From CAIRDP01 sp037138335 (GTDB lineage Bacteria; Bacteroidota; Bacteroidia; Bacteroidales; FEN-979), in the NCBI GenBank assembly GCA_037138335.1, contig JBAXIO010000003.1, positions 62,001 to 126,000 on the forward strand: a stretch of 64,000 bases of DNA, given 5' to 3'. Shown piece after piece: positions 1-7,542 of the stretch. A program made the translations under genes and the position numbers. Each line of letters starts with the position of its first letter. Position 1 is the first letter of the stretch. The notes under the pieces are model-generated. The model searched no databases. It was not told where the DNA came from and saw only the letters and a program-made list of their open reading frames with translations.

Positions 1-1812
1 AGGGAACATATCATGGATCCTCTTGCCCAGTATCTTGCCGGCAGGCAACCCAAGACTCCGGGCACCGATGGCATTAATATACTGGTAACGGCCTTCCCTG
101 TCAAGAAGTAAAATGGCAGCGTCGGCACTGTCGATCAGGCTACGGTATTTTTCCTCGCTAACTCTTAATTCATTCCCCGCTTTCTTCAGGTCAGAAATAT
201 CGATCCCGATGCATTGGATCTCGCCAGGGTTACCCTTCTGATTGGTGAGGCAAAGGAATTCCCATAGTGTGGTTCTTACCCCGCCATCCCTTGCAGGTTT
301 GTCAAGTTCAACCTTGACGATGGTGCCGGGGTTTGCAATGCATTTTTCCACGGCTTTCCTGGTCCGTTCATGGTGATGGGAACAGATGGAGATCATCGCA
401 TCGGCCCCTTTCAGTCCGCTTCCTTCATATATCCATCCGAACTCCTCCGCGAACTTGGCATTCCAATATGTATGTCTTCCTTGCAGGTCGGTCCTGAGCA
501 CAAAGTTGGTTTGAGTATTTACAAGGGTGCGGTATAGGTTTTCACTTTCCCTGATGGCCTCATCCGCCTTCTTCTTTTCGGTAATATCGATAAGCACTCC
601 CCTTCCGCCGGTAATGTTACCGTTTTCAATCAATGGGTTAGTGGAGGAACGAACCCACCTGACCTCACCGTTCTTATTGTAATAGCGATATTCAAGGAAA
701 TCATAATCCCTGATTTCCAGTTCCGCAAGTCTTTGCATGATCATCGGCTTGTCTTCCTCATGCATATACCTGAAGAAGTTTTTTCCGATCAGTTCCTCAG
801 GGCTGTAACCGAGAAACTTCTCTATCGACGGGCTGACATAGTTGATGGTCCCATCGTTTGAGATTTCATATATAACGTCATTGAGGTTTTCGACAATCTC
901 TTTGAATCTTGCCTCAGTTTTTACCAACTTCCGTTCGGTATTTTTCCTGTCGCTAATGTCACGGGTGACAAAGATCATCTGAACCAGTTGGCCGTTCTCA
1001 TCCCTAAGAAATTCACCGTTTACTTCTATATCGAATTTACTCCCATCCGCCCTCAAAGCAGTATATTCTGCAGCGCCTGTAAGCTGGCCTGCCAGCATCT
1101 TTGCAATTTCGCCAGAAGCCCGTTCATGATCCGGGGGATCAATATATTCAAACATTTTATGCCCGGGAAAGTCCCCTGCATTGGAGGCGCCAAACATCTT
1201 CACTGCCCGTTCTGAAGAAAACTGGATCTTCCCTTCCAGATCAGTAATAGTTATGACATCGGGGGATGCCGAGAGGATGGAATGATACAAGGCTTCACCT
1301 TTACGCCTCGCCATTTCCCGTTTTTTTAAAGCAATGACGTTACCAAGCCTTAGTGCAATTGACTTAATAAGGTCACTTTCCTCAGGAAGGAATGGATCTG
1401 CTTCAGCTTTTGATTTTCCATGCTTTACGCTGATCATAACCTTGCCCACAACAATACCGTCTGCTACAATATCGTGCTCAAGCTGCCGGCTTTTTACCTG
1501 ATAGCCGGGAGTCTTGAAGACCTTGTCTTCGAGAGTAATCATAGCTCCCGTCCTTTCAGGGAACTGCCAGGCCGGGGGTATTAGTTCCAGGACTTCGATA
1601 CAAATTTCATCGAGATCGAGGGAGAGGTCGGAGAAAATTTCCGACATCATGTTCTGGCATCTCAATTCCTTAAGGCGCTCGCCAAGATCAAATTCGATTT
1701 TATTCAACGTGGCCAGGCATTTCTCGTATCTGGATTTCAGTGAGGCAAGTTCCGACTGCAATGCCTCTTCGTTTCCTTTCGGCTCGCCTGTTGTCTTTTT
1801 CCCTTTATTCAT
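1..1812 (-). CDS. Multi-PAS sensor protein, probable histidine kinase (C-terminus outside window)
   Basis: The reverse strand is open from an ATG at 1812 to the window edge, giving 604 residues and no stop, so the gene is cut by the window. The N-terminal 165 residues are a coiled-coil-rich part followed by a GAF-like tail. At least three full PAS domains follow (roughly residues 174-290, 300-412 and 426-540), with a fourth starting near 552. Each full PAS unit ends in a typical PAC exit such as DISDRK, DITEKKKAD or DISDLKKAG. No membrane segment is visible, so sensing is probably cytoplasmic. The output domain lies outside the window. Histidine kinase is the usual outcome for this architecture, but a GGDEF or other output cannot be excluded. 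Confidence 0.85.
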   Translation of the reverse strand, partial: MNKGKKTTGEPKGNEEALQSELASLKSRYEKCLATLNKIEFDLGERLKELRCQNMMSEIFSDLSLDLDEICIEVLELIPPAWQFPERTGAMITLEDKVFKTPGYQVKSRQLEHDIVADGIVVGKVMISVKHGKSKAEADPFLPEESDLIKSIALRLGNVIALKKREMARRKGEALYHSILSASPDVITITDLEGKIQFSSERAVKMFGASNAGDFPGHKMFEYIDPPDHERASGEIAKMLAGQLTGAAEYTALRADGSKFDIEVNGEFLRDENGQLVQMIFVTRDISDRKNTERKLVKTEARFKEIVENLNDVIYEISNDGTINYVSPSIEKFLGYSPEELIGKNFFRYMHEEDKPMIMQRLAELEIRDYDFLEYRYYNKNGEVRWVRSSTNPLIENGNITGGRGVLIDITEKKKADEAIRESENLYRTLVNTQTNFVLRTDLQGRHTYWNAKFAEEFGWIYEGSGLKGADAMISICSHHHERTRKAVEKCIANPGTIVKVELDKPARDGGVRTTLWEFLCLTNQKGNPGEIQCIGIDISDLKKAGNELRVSEEKYRSLIDSADAAILLLDREGRYQYINAIGARSLGLPAGKILGKRIHDMFP

Positions 1813-1970
1813 ATCAAAGGTTTTAAATATGAAATTTTACCAGGTTTCAAAAAATCAGATAGGGTAAAGATAGAAAATCCGGAAATCAAAATCAACTGCC
1901 TCAAAATTCACATTCCGGAAGATACGTTTATGAAACACCGGATTTTTTTTACTTCAGCCCTGATTCGAAG

Positions 1971-3320
1971 TTAAGGATTTTTGCGAAAGGATTTCGGCTT
2001 TCTTCGCTGAAACCTGTATGCGAACTTCCTTTCCTGGACCTGATAATTGGTTTCGAATGAATCGATGAGTTCTTTCAGAAGTTCGTGCAGATTGAAAAAC
2101 GAAATGAACCTTACCCTGGTTTTACCAATGATCATTTCGTGATCTAATGAAAGATTTACAACCCAGGCTTCAGTGGGTTGGTATTTGTCAATGAAATTCC
2201 GGAGAGAACGTGTCATCATGGGCTTTTTTAAAGCGCTGAACTTAACTTCAATCCCAATCGGGTCGCTCCCGCGATCGATCACAAAATCAACTTCGGCTTT
2301 ATCGGTAGTGCGCCAGAAATGTACCTGGTATTGCGATACCCTTAGTTCATTCATCAGGAGATTTCCAACGATGTTCTGAAAAACGAAACCCTGGTCCTGC
2401 GGATGTTGAAGATTACCAAATGCCGACAGTATAAGATTTCTCATGCCATGGTCGTTAAAATATACCACAGGAGATTTTGTGATTTCCTTGATGGCATTGT
2501 TGAAATATGGAGTTACCAGCCTCACAAAATATGTTTTTTCGGCATACCAGAGATACTTCCTGATGGTGGGCACACTCATTTGTGCATCATTAGCCAGGTT
2601 GTTAAGATTCAGTATCTGGCCGGTTTGGGCCGCAAGCAATTTGATAAGCCTCCCATAGGATTCGCTGCGGTCACCCTGTAAGAATAAACGGATATCCCTG
2701 TCAATGTACGACTGGTAGATTTCATTGATTAGCTGTAGTTTTTCACGGGCAGAGGGTTCTGTCACCACACGCGGATAACCTCCGAAATTCAGGTATTCAT
2801 TGAACAAGATCATCACAGCGGGGAAATGCAGTTTGATATATGCCTGAAGCCTGTCAGAATATTTATAAGAAGTGCGGTAGTCAAGAAATTCATGAAAAGT
2901 TAATGGAGAAACTTCAAAAATCCTTTTCCTGCCGGCCAGGGACTCCGAGATCTTTTCTTTCAGTTCAATGCTTCCCGAACCTGAGATGATGAACTTGTAT
3001 GGAAGTTGCATATCATAAAGGCCTTTAAGGAATAGCCCGGCGTCGTTTTTTCTTTGAATCTCATCTATGAATACATAGCCCTTATGCAGGCCAAATTCAA
3101 GCTGTATTTTGCTGATCAACGCTTCCTGGGAGCGCAGGAAGGGGAGATCCGATTCATAATCAAAACTGAGAAACAGCACAGGTTTGCCTGCCGATTTGAG
3201 ATCATCAATAAGGATATTCATCAGGGTGGTTTTACCAACCTGCCGCGGGCCGCCGATGACTGTTATTTCCTTCCTGACCAGGTGATCGCGGATCTGATCT
3301 GTAATGAGGCGTTTGATCAT
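1971..3320 (-). CDS. AAA+ ATPase with DUF4143-type C-terminal domain
   Basis: The 449-residue protein opens with an AAA_14-type P-loop (GGPRQVGKTT, residues 23-32) and a Walker B segment (VFIDEIQ). The C-terminal half matches the DUF4143 layout, with a PD-(D/E)XK-like stretch (WRTTDKAEVDFVI, then GIEVKFS) near residues 340-370. A GTG at 3338 would add six residues, but I chose the ATG at 3320 because the upstream inverted repeat and promoter then lie outside the coding region. These ATPases are common, mobile and functionally undefined in Bacteroidota; nuclease or toxin-like roles have been suggested. It is monocistronic, separated from the convergent PAS gene by 158 bp that show no feature. 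Confidence 0.88.
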   Translation of the reverse strand: MIKRLITDQIRDHLVRKEITVIGGPRQVGKTTLMNILIDDLKSAGKPVLFLSFDYESDLPFLRSQEALISKIQLEFGLHKGYVFIDEIQRKNDAGLFLKGLYDMQLPYKFIISGSGSIELKEKISESLAGRKRIFEVSPLTFHEFLDYRTSYKYSDRLQAYIKLHFPAVMILFNEYLNFGGYPRVVTEPSAREKLQLINEIYQSYIDRDIRLFLQGDRSESYGRLIKLLAAQTGQILNLNNLANDAQMSVPTIRKYLWYAEKTYFVRLVTPYFNNAIKEITKSPVVYFNDHGMRNLILSAFGNLQHPQDQGFVFQNIVGNLLMNELRVSQYQVHFWRTTDKAEVDFVIDRGSDPIGIEVKFSALKKPMMTRSLRNFIDKYQPTEAWVVNLSLDHEMIIGKTRVRFISFFNLHELLKELIDSFETNYQVQERKFAYRFQRRKPKSFRKNP

Positions 3321-3330
3321 AAAATTATAC

Positions 3331-3378
3331 TTTAACACGATAAAACAATAAACAAAGTTACATAATTATCGTGTTAAA
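3331..3378 (-). promoter_or_regulatory. Inverted-repeat operator enclosing the ATPase promoter
   Basis: Two 13-bp arms form a perfect inverted repeat: TTTAACACGATAA at 3331-3343 and its reverse complement at 3366-3378. The 22-bp spacer contains, on the minus strand, TAACTTTG (3360 to 3353), an exact match to the Bacteroidota -7 box TAnnTTTG, 32 bases before the ATG at 3320. A protein binding both arms would cover the promoter, so this looks like an operator. That reading is inference; the repeat and the box are directly visible. Confidence 0.6.
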
Positions 3379-3511
3379 TGCAAATTTTATGTAAAAATTC
3401 ATTAATTTTTTATTCCTGGCTTATTCATTTTAATTTTTTATACATTGCCTGATGATTCATGGGCAGGAAAGAAAGAACAAACAAACCGGTAATAAATTAA
3501 ATATTAATTCC

Positions 3512-4306
3512 ATGAGCAATGTAAATGAACGTATCCTAGGGATCATCGATTTTGTGAGGGGTTGTTACGAGGCGCAAACCAGGGCCTTTTCGGCATTTGA
3601 ATATGGCTATCTCGGGGAACTGATCCTGAAGAATAAAGTTACATCCGTTCTTGACGTGGGAACAGGAGAGGGGAATTTTATTTCGGGGTTGGCCAGGCTG
3701 ACTCCCGATGTGATGTTCAAAGCTGTTGACGCTGATCCTGAGCTGATCTCATCTGCCCGGGAGAAACACGGCACAGCCAACCTGTCATTCGAACATATGC
3801 TGTTTGACCACTCCTTCCCGTACGGAAATTTTGATCTGATCACGGCAAGATTTGCGGTAGAGCATATGAAGAATGTTCCTGAGTTTATATCGGATGCTTT
3901 TACAAAACTCAGGAGTGGAGGAATATTGATGATCACCGAGTATTTCATCGATACCAGCTATGCAGGGAACATCACCTGGAAACTATTCAGGGATAAGGAG
4001 CTTGAGTTCTACCATAACATAGGCTCTCATCCAAGGATCTCCCTGGCATTGCCGAAATATTTGAAAGACCAGGGTTTTTCTGGTGTGGAATCTGTTCTAA
4101 GGCATGTCTCCCCGGCCACTGTGGGGTCCCTTGAGTTTTATGATGTAATCAGGAGTTATGCAAACCTATATAGCGCCGTTGAACCGGGTTTATGGACTAA
4201 GGAGTTGAAACAGCAGATCCTGGATTACTGCGATACCGCGCAGACCCGGGCATCCGGCAGGGAAGATGTGCTGTTCGTAAGCCAGACCACAGGGATAAAG
4301 CCCTGA
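3512..4306 (+). CDS. SAM-dependent class I methyltransferase
   Basis: The 264-residue protein carries the SAM-binding motif I DVGTGEGNF, an acidic motif II region (AVDADPELI), and the post-motif LITARFAVEHM followed by LRSGGILMITEYF, all typical of the Methyltransf_11/25 fold. The substrate cannot be read from the sequence. An in-frame ATG at 3452 exists, but the extra 20 residues are Lys/Asn-rich and unlike the family, so the start at 3512 (MSNVNER) is preferred. It is convergent with the Hdr/Qmo operon, with 15 bp between the stop codons, and has no obvious functional partner here. Confidence 0.85.
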   Translation: MSNVNERILGIIDFVRGCYEAQTRAFSAFEYGYLGELILKNKVTSVLDVGTGEGNFISGLARLTPDVMFKAVDADPELISSAREKHGTANLSFEHMLFDHSFPYGNFDLITARFAVEHMKNVPEFISDAFTKLRSGGILMITEYFIDTSYAGNITWKLFRDKELEFYHNIGSHPRISLALPKYLKDQGFSGVESVLRHVSPATVGSLEFYDVIRSYANLYSAVEPGLWTKELKQQILDYCDTAQTRASGREDVLFVSQTTGIKP

Positions 4307-4321
4307 CAGGCCCGGGCAGGT

Positions 4322-5437
4322 TTATCCCAGGTTTCTGAAATGGTAAAATAATGCTACCGGACGATAAAACGCATGTGCAAACTTTGAGAATGCAAACAAC
4401 AGCACGAGTTCCATCGAGATGACTGTATGAACCAGGAAAACGAACTGGTTTACGATATTGTTTGCGCCAAAAGCTACCGAAACTTCGAGCCAGAAACCAG
4501 TCAGCCCGGCAATCCACAGGAACCAAAGGAAGGTCCAGTCGGCCGGACTGGTTTCGCTGTATATCAGTGTCACTTTTTTCAGGCGGTAGTTGATAGCCTG
4601 GCTTGTTCCAAGGATCATAAATAAGCCGGCAATAGTTCCCAGGATTCGGCTTGGCCACCAAATTGTTGTTGCAGGATCTTTTAGGATGAAATCAAGGCTG
4701 GTTGCAACCAATAGCCCGATGAATCCCCACATGATAGCCCAATGCACGAACCAGGGCTGGGTAAACCAGGGTTTGCCCCTCCAATGTGAATCTTCCTCGG
4801 CATCGCAGTGTTTGTAACGGTCCATGGTCCCGGCTTCACTGAGTACCATCCATATAGCTTTGAAAATACCGACTTTGGATTTGGCTTTATTATCCTTGTT
4901 TTTATTGAAGCTTATGATCATGGAAAGAACACCCCATACCATGGAAAGACCTGTAAAGCTGAAGATCACAAGGCCCATATTGTGAATTACTGCATATGGT
5001 ATATACGCAAATATCCAGCGAGATACTTCATACTCGGGTTTAAGGGTGAACAGGAAGAACCCAAGAAAAACCGCAATCAGTGTTGTAATTGCTACAAATG
5101 CCGGCGGGCTCTTGAACATAAGCCTGGTTAGCCCGGTGGGTTCATATTCTGATATGGCAAACCGCCTCACGGCTGCAAGGTATTGGCCGGGACCGGCCTG
5201 GCGCGGACAGGTTTCGGTGCAATCTCCGCAGGAATAGCAAAGCCAGGGTTCTACGCTGCTCAGGATTTCTTTTTTGAGTCCAAGTACACCTAATCTTAAG
5301 GTAAGCCGCGGGAAACTTACATTATCCTCACTATGGCTGCAAACTGCCGAACAATTTCCGCAGTTGAAGCAGGCATCGAAATCTTTGGCCCCGTATTTTT
5401 TCAGTTCATCTGCAAAATGTGAATCTATCTTGGTCAT
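4322..5437 (-). CDS. qmoC: QmoC-like membrane subunit (HdrC-type ferredoxin domain fused to cytochrome b-like membrane domain)
   Basis: The 371-residue protein has two cysteine clusters near its N-terminus, CFNCGNCSAVC and CYSCGDCTETCP, as in HdrC. About six hydrophobic segments follow, with histidines in VIHNMG, VHWAIMWG and LVHTVISMEL that could ligate haem b as in the NarI-like membrane part of QmoC. In sulfate reducers QmoABC exchanges electrons between menaquinone and soluble partners. The start ATG overlaps the stop of the upstream HdrA gene by 4 bp, so the two are translationally coupled. As last gene of the operon it would anchor the soluble Hdr-like subunits to the membrane and the quinone pool. 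The family assignment is firm; the direction of electron flow is not visible. Confidence 0.88.
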   Translation of the reverse strand: MTKIDSHFADELKKYGAKDFDACFNCGNCSAVCSHSEDNVSFPRLTLRLGVLGLKKEILSSVEPWLCYSCGDCTETCPRQAGPGQYLAAVRRFAISEYEPTGLTRLMFKSPPAFVAITTLIAVFLGFFLFTLKPEYEVSRWIFAYIPYAVIHNMGLVIFSFTGLSMVWGVLSMIISFNKNKDNKAKSKVGIFKAIWMVLSEAGTMDRYKHCDAEEDSHWRGKPWFTQPWFVHWAIMWGFIGLLVATSLDFILKDPATTIWWPSRILGTIAGLFMILGTSQAINYRLKKVTLIYSETSPADWTFLWFLWIAGLTGFWLEVSVAFGANNIVNQFVFLVHTVISMELVLLFAFSKFAHAFYRPVALFYHFRNLG

Positions 5438-7431
5438 TTCGCCTTGTTTTTAAGTTTGTAGAGGAAGTATTCATCATTATCGTCAATTCCTGCAGCTTCA
5501 ACAATGTAGTATTTGTTCATGGTCATCAAATGCCAGGTAACAAGTTCAGAAGGCTGTTGCAGGCTTGCAGCAATCTGGGGGATGGTCTTTGGTTCTTCCG
5601 AAAGGTTTTCCATGATGGATTTCCAGATCTGCGGGAAGTCTTTCATGCCTCCTGCATCTCCCTCCTGTCCTGATTTCCCTTTTTCAACATTCAGATCTAC
5701 CTCTTGCGAAAACCCGTCTATCATCCCTTCAATTTCCGCATTGGTATACTGGGCAATGTCAATGGCGTCGGCAGGGCATATTGGGGCACAGATCCCGCAG
5801 CCCTTACAAACAGGATCGTTCACCGACGCCACGACTTTGCCGTTAGTTTCAATCTGGAAGATTGCATCATATTCGCAAACTTCCTGGCATTTTCCGCACC
5901 AGGTGCAGGCTTCCGCATCAATGCGGGCAATGATCGGCTCAAGTTCAAGCGTGTCTTTTCTGATGATCGCGTTGATCTTTGCCGAGGCTGCCATAGCCGA
6001 CTGCACCGATTCGGTAATATTTTTGGGGCCCTGGCAACTTCCGCCGAGGAACACCCCGTTGATCACCGTTTCAACCGGTCTAAGCTTAGGATGTATCTCG
6101 TTGAAGAATTTGTCACTCCCGATGGGTATCTTAAGTTTGTTTGCGATATCCTGGCTGTCTATACGGGGCACCATGCCTGTAACCAGTACGACCAGGTCGG
6201 CATCAAGCTCAAGTTCCCTTTTCTTTGTGAGTGAGTCTTTGATCTTTACGTTTACTGTATTTCCATTCTGTACAACAGCAGGAGGGAATTTTTCCTGGTA
6301 CATCAGGTAGGTATCGCCCGATTTTGATGACTTTTCGTACAATATCTCGTTTTTTCCATAAGTGCGGATATCGCGGTACAAATGAAATGCCTTGATCCCT
6401 TTGCATTTCTCGTGTACGATAAGGGATGAATGGATGGCTGCGGTACAGCAGCTCCTTGAACAGTATTTGTTCTCTCCCTTGGTCTGCCTCATTCCTACAC
6501 AGTAGATGTATGCAATGGTCTTGACAGGTTTGCCCTGGTAAGAAAGACTTCCGTTCGAAGTATCGACCAGTTTGTCGAATTCTTTCATCGTGATCACACG
6601 GCTTCCTTCGGTAAAACCATATTCTCCCTCCTTAGGTACATAGGATTCATACCCGGTGGTTACCAGGATGGCTCCTGCCGGGAAGCTCATGACTTCACCG
6701 GGGGTGCCGTTCACTCTTACGTCTACCTTAAAATTCCCAATGCTGCCTGTGACTTTATCGACGATGGCCGATGTGAACAGAGTGATCTTTGATAGTTTCC
6801 TGATTTCAGCAAGAAGTGTGTCCACCAGGTCCTGTCCTTTCTGGTTTGTAGGGAATACCGGGCCTTTGCCGGCCATTTGTCCGCCGGCCACCGGCTCTTT
6901 TTCCACAACAACCACCTGGTTTCCCATCCTCGCAAGGTCAATTGCTGCCCTCATGCCGGCAAGCCCGGCGCCGATCACGACTACCGATTTCGTAGCTTTA
7001 ACTTCAATGTTTGTAAGAGCCTCTGAACTTGAAACCCTTCTGATCCCAGCGCGTATCAGTCCGGCAGCTTTATATGATGCCTGGGCTGGATGGTCTGAAT
7101 GGGCCCATGAACACTGTTCGCGAACGTTTACCTGCACATAATTATAAGGATTCAAGCCGGCGCGTTCAGCCACACCACGGAAGGTATGCAGGTGAAGCTT
7201 GGGCGAACAGGAAGCCACAACAATACCATCGAGTTGCTTCTCCTGTATGTCTTTTATCATTTCCTTCTGGTTGGAATCGGCACAGGCAAACATCACATTC
7301 TTTGAAACTGCCACGTTTTCTTCCTGCCCGACTATATCGCGAAGCTGCTCCACATCTACGTAATCGGAGATATTACCCCCGCAATGGCAGATGTAAACGC
7401 CGATTCTCTGTTTCTTCTTTTTCTCTTCCAT
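5434..7431 (-). CDS. HdrA/QmoB-like iron-sulfur flavoprotein with winged-helix-like C-terminal tail
   Basis: The 665-residue protein has the HdrA N-terminal motif CHCGGNI (residues 15-21), an FAD Rossmann motif GAGLAG (154-159), the HdrA signature YCSRSCC (323-329) and two [4Fe-4S] ferredoxin motifs at C509/512/515/519 and C542/545/548/552. After the ferredoxins come about 110 extra residues; 598-660 look like a winged helix (three helices, then a short hairpin) joined by a Glu/Lys/Gly-rich linker. I chose ATG 7431 over 7482 because the longer version would translate the heptamer repeat upstream. It probably partners the HdrA-GltD fusion encoded just upstream and the QmoC-like subunit just downstream. 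QmoB in sulfate reducers usually has an MvhD-like tail; here MvhD is a separate gene. Confidence 0.85.
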   Translation of the reverse strand: MEEKKKKQRIGVYICHCGGNISDYVDVEQLRDIVGQEENVAVSKNVMFACADSNQKEMIKDIQEKQLDGIVVASCSPKLHLHTFRGVAERAGLNPYNYVQVNVREQCSWAHSDHPAQASYKAAGLIRAGIRRVSSSEALTNIEVKATKSVVVIGAGLAGMRAAIDLARMGNQVVVVEKEPVAGGQMAGKGPVFPTNQKGQDLVDTLLAEIRKLSKITLFTSAIVDKVTGSIGNFKVDVRVNGTPGEVMSFPAGAILVTTGYESYVPKEGEYGFTEGSRVITMKEFDKLVDTSNGSLSYQGKPVKTIAYIYCVGMRQTKGENKYCSRSCCTAAIHSSLIVHEKCKGIKAFHLYRDIRTYGKNEILYEKSSKSGDTYLMYQEKFPPAVVQNGNTVNVKIKDSLTKKRELELDADLVVLVTGMVPRIDSQDIANKLKIPIGSDKFFNEIHPKLRPVETVINGVFLGGSCQGPKNITESVQSAMAASAKINAIIRKDTLELEPIIARIDAEACTWCGKCQEVCEYDAIFQIETNGKVVASVNDPVCKGCGICAPICPADAIDIAQYTNAEIEGMIDGFSQEVDLNVEKGKSGQEGDAGGMKDFPQIWKSIMENLSEEPKTIPQIAASLQQPSELVTWHLMTMNKYYIVEAAGIDDNDEYFLYKLKNKAK

Positions 7432-7472
7432 TATCTGGCTATTTTTTTTTGTACATCGTTGATGAGTTAAGC

Positions 7473-7500
7473 CATGATCCATGATCCATGAGCCATGAGA
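7473..7500. repeat. Heptamer tandem repeat, CATGATC type (4 units)
   Basis: Four 7-bp units in tandem: CATGATC, CATGATC, CATGAGC, CATGAGA. The repeat lies in the 111-bp gap between the two HdrA genes and belongs to the set of short tandem repeats found throughout this window. Confidence 0.7.
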
Positions 7501-7542
7501 ACTTCAAAATTCAATATTCGGCATTCAAATCAAACATTTTTT

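Noticed and set aside
3321..3338. GTG start for the AAA ATPase gene
   Set aside because: It would place the coding region inside one arm of the inverted repeat; ATG 3320 gives a conventional N-terminus.
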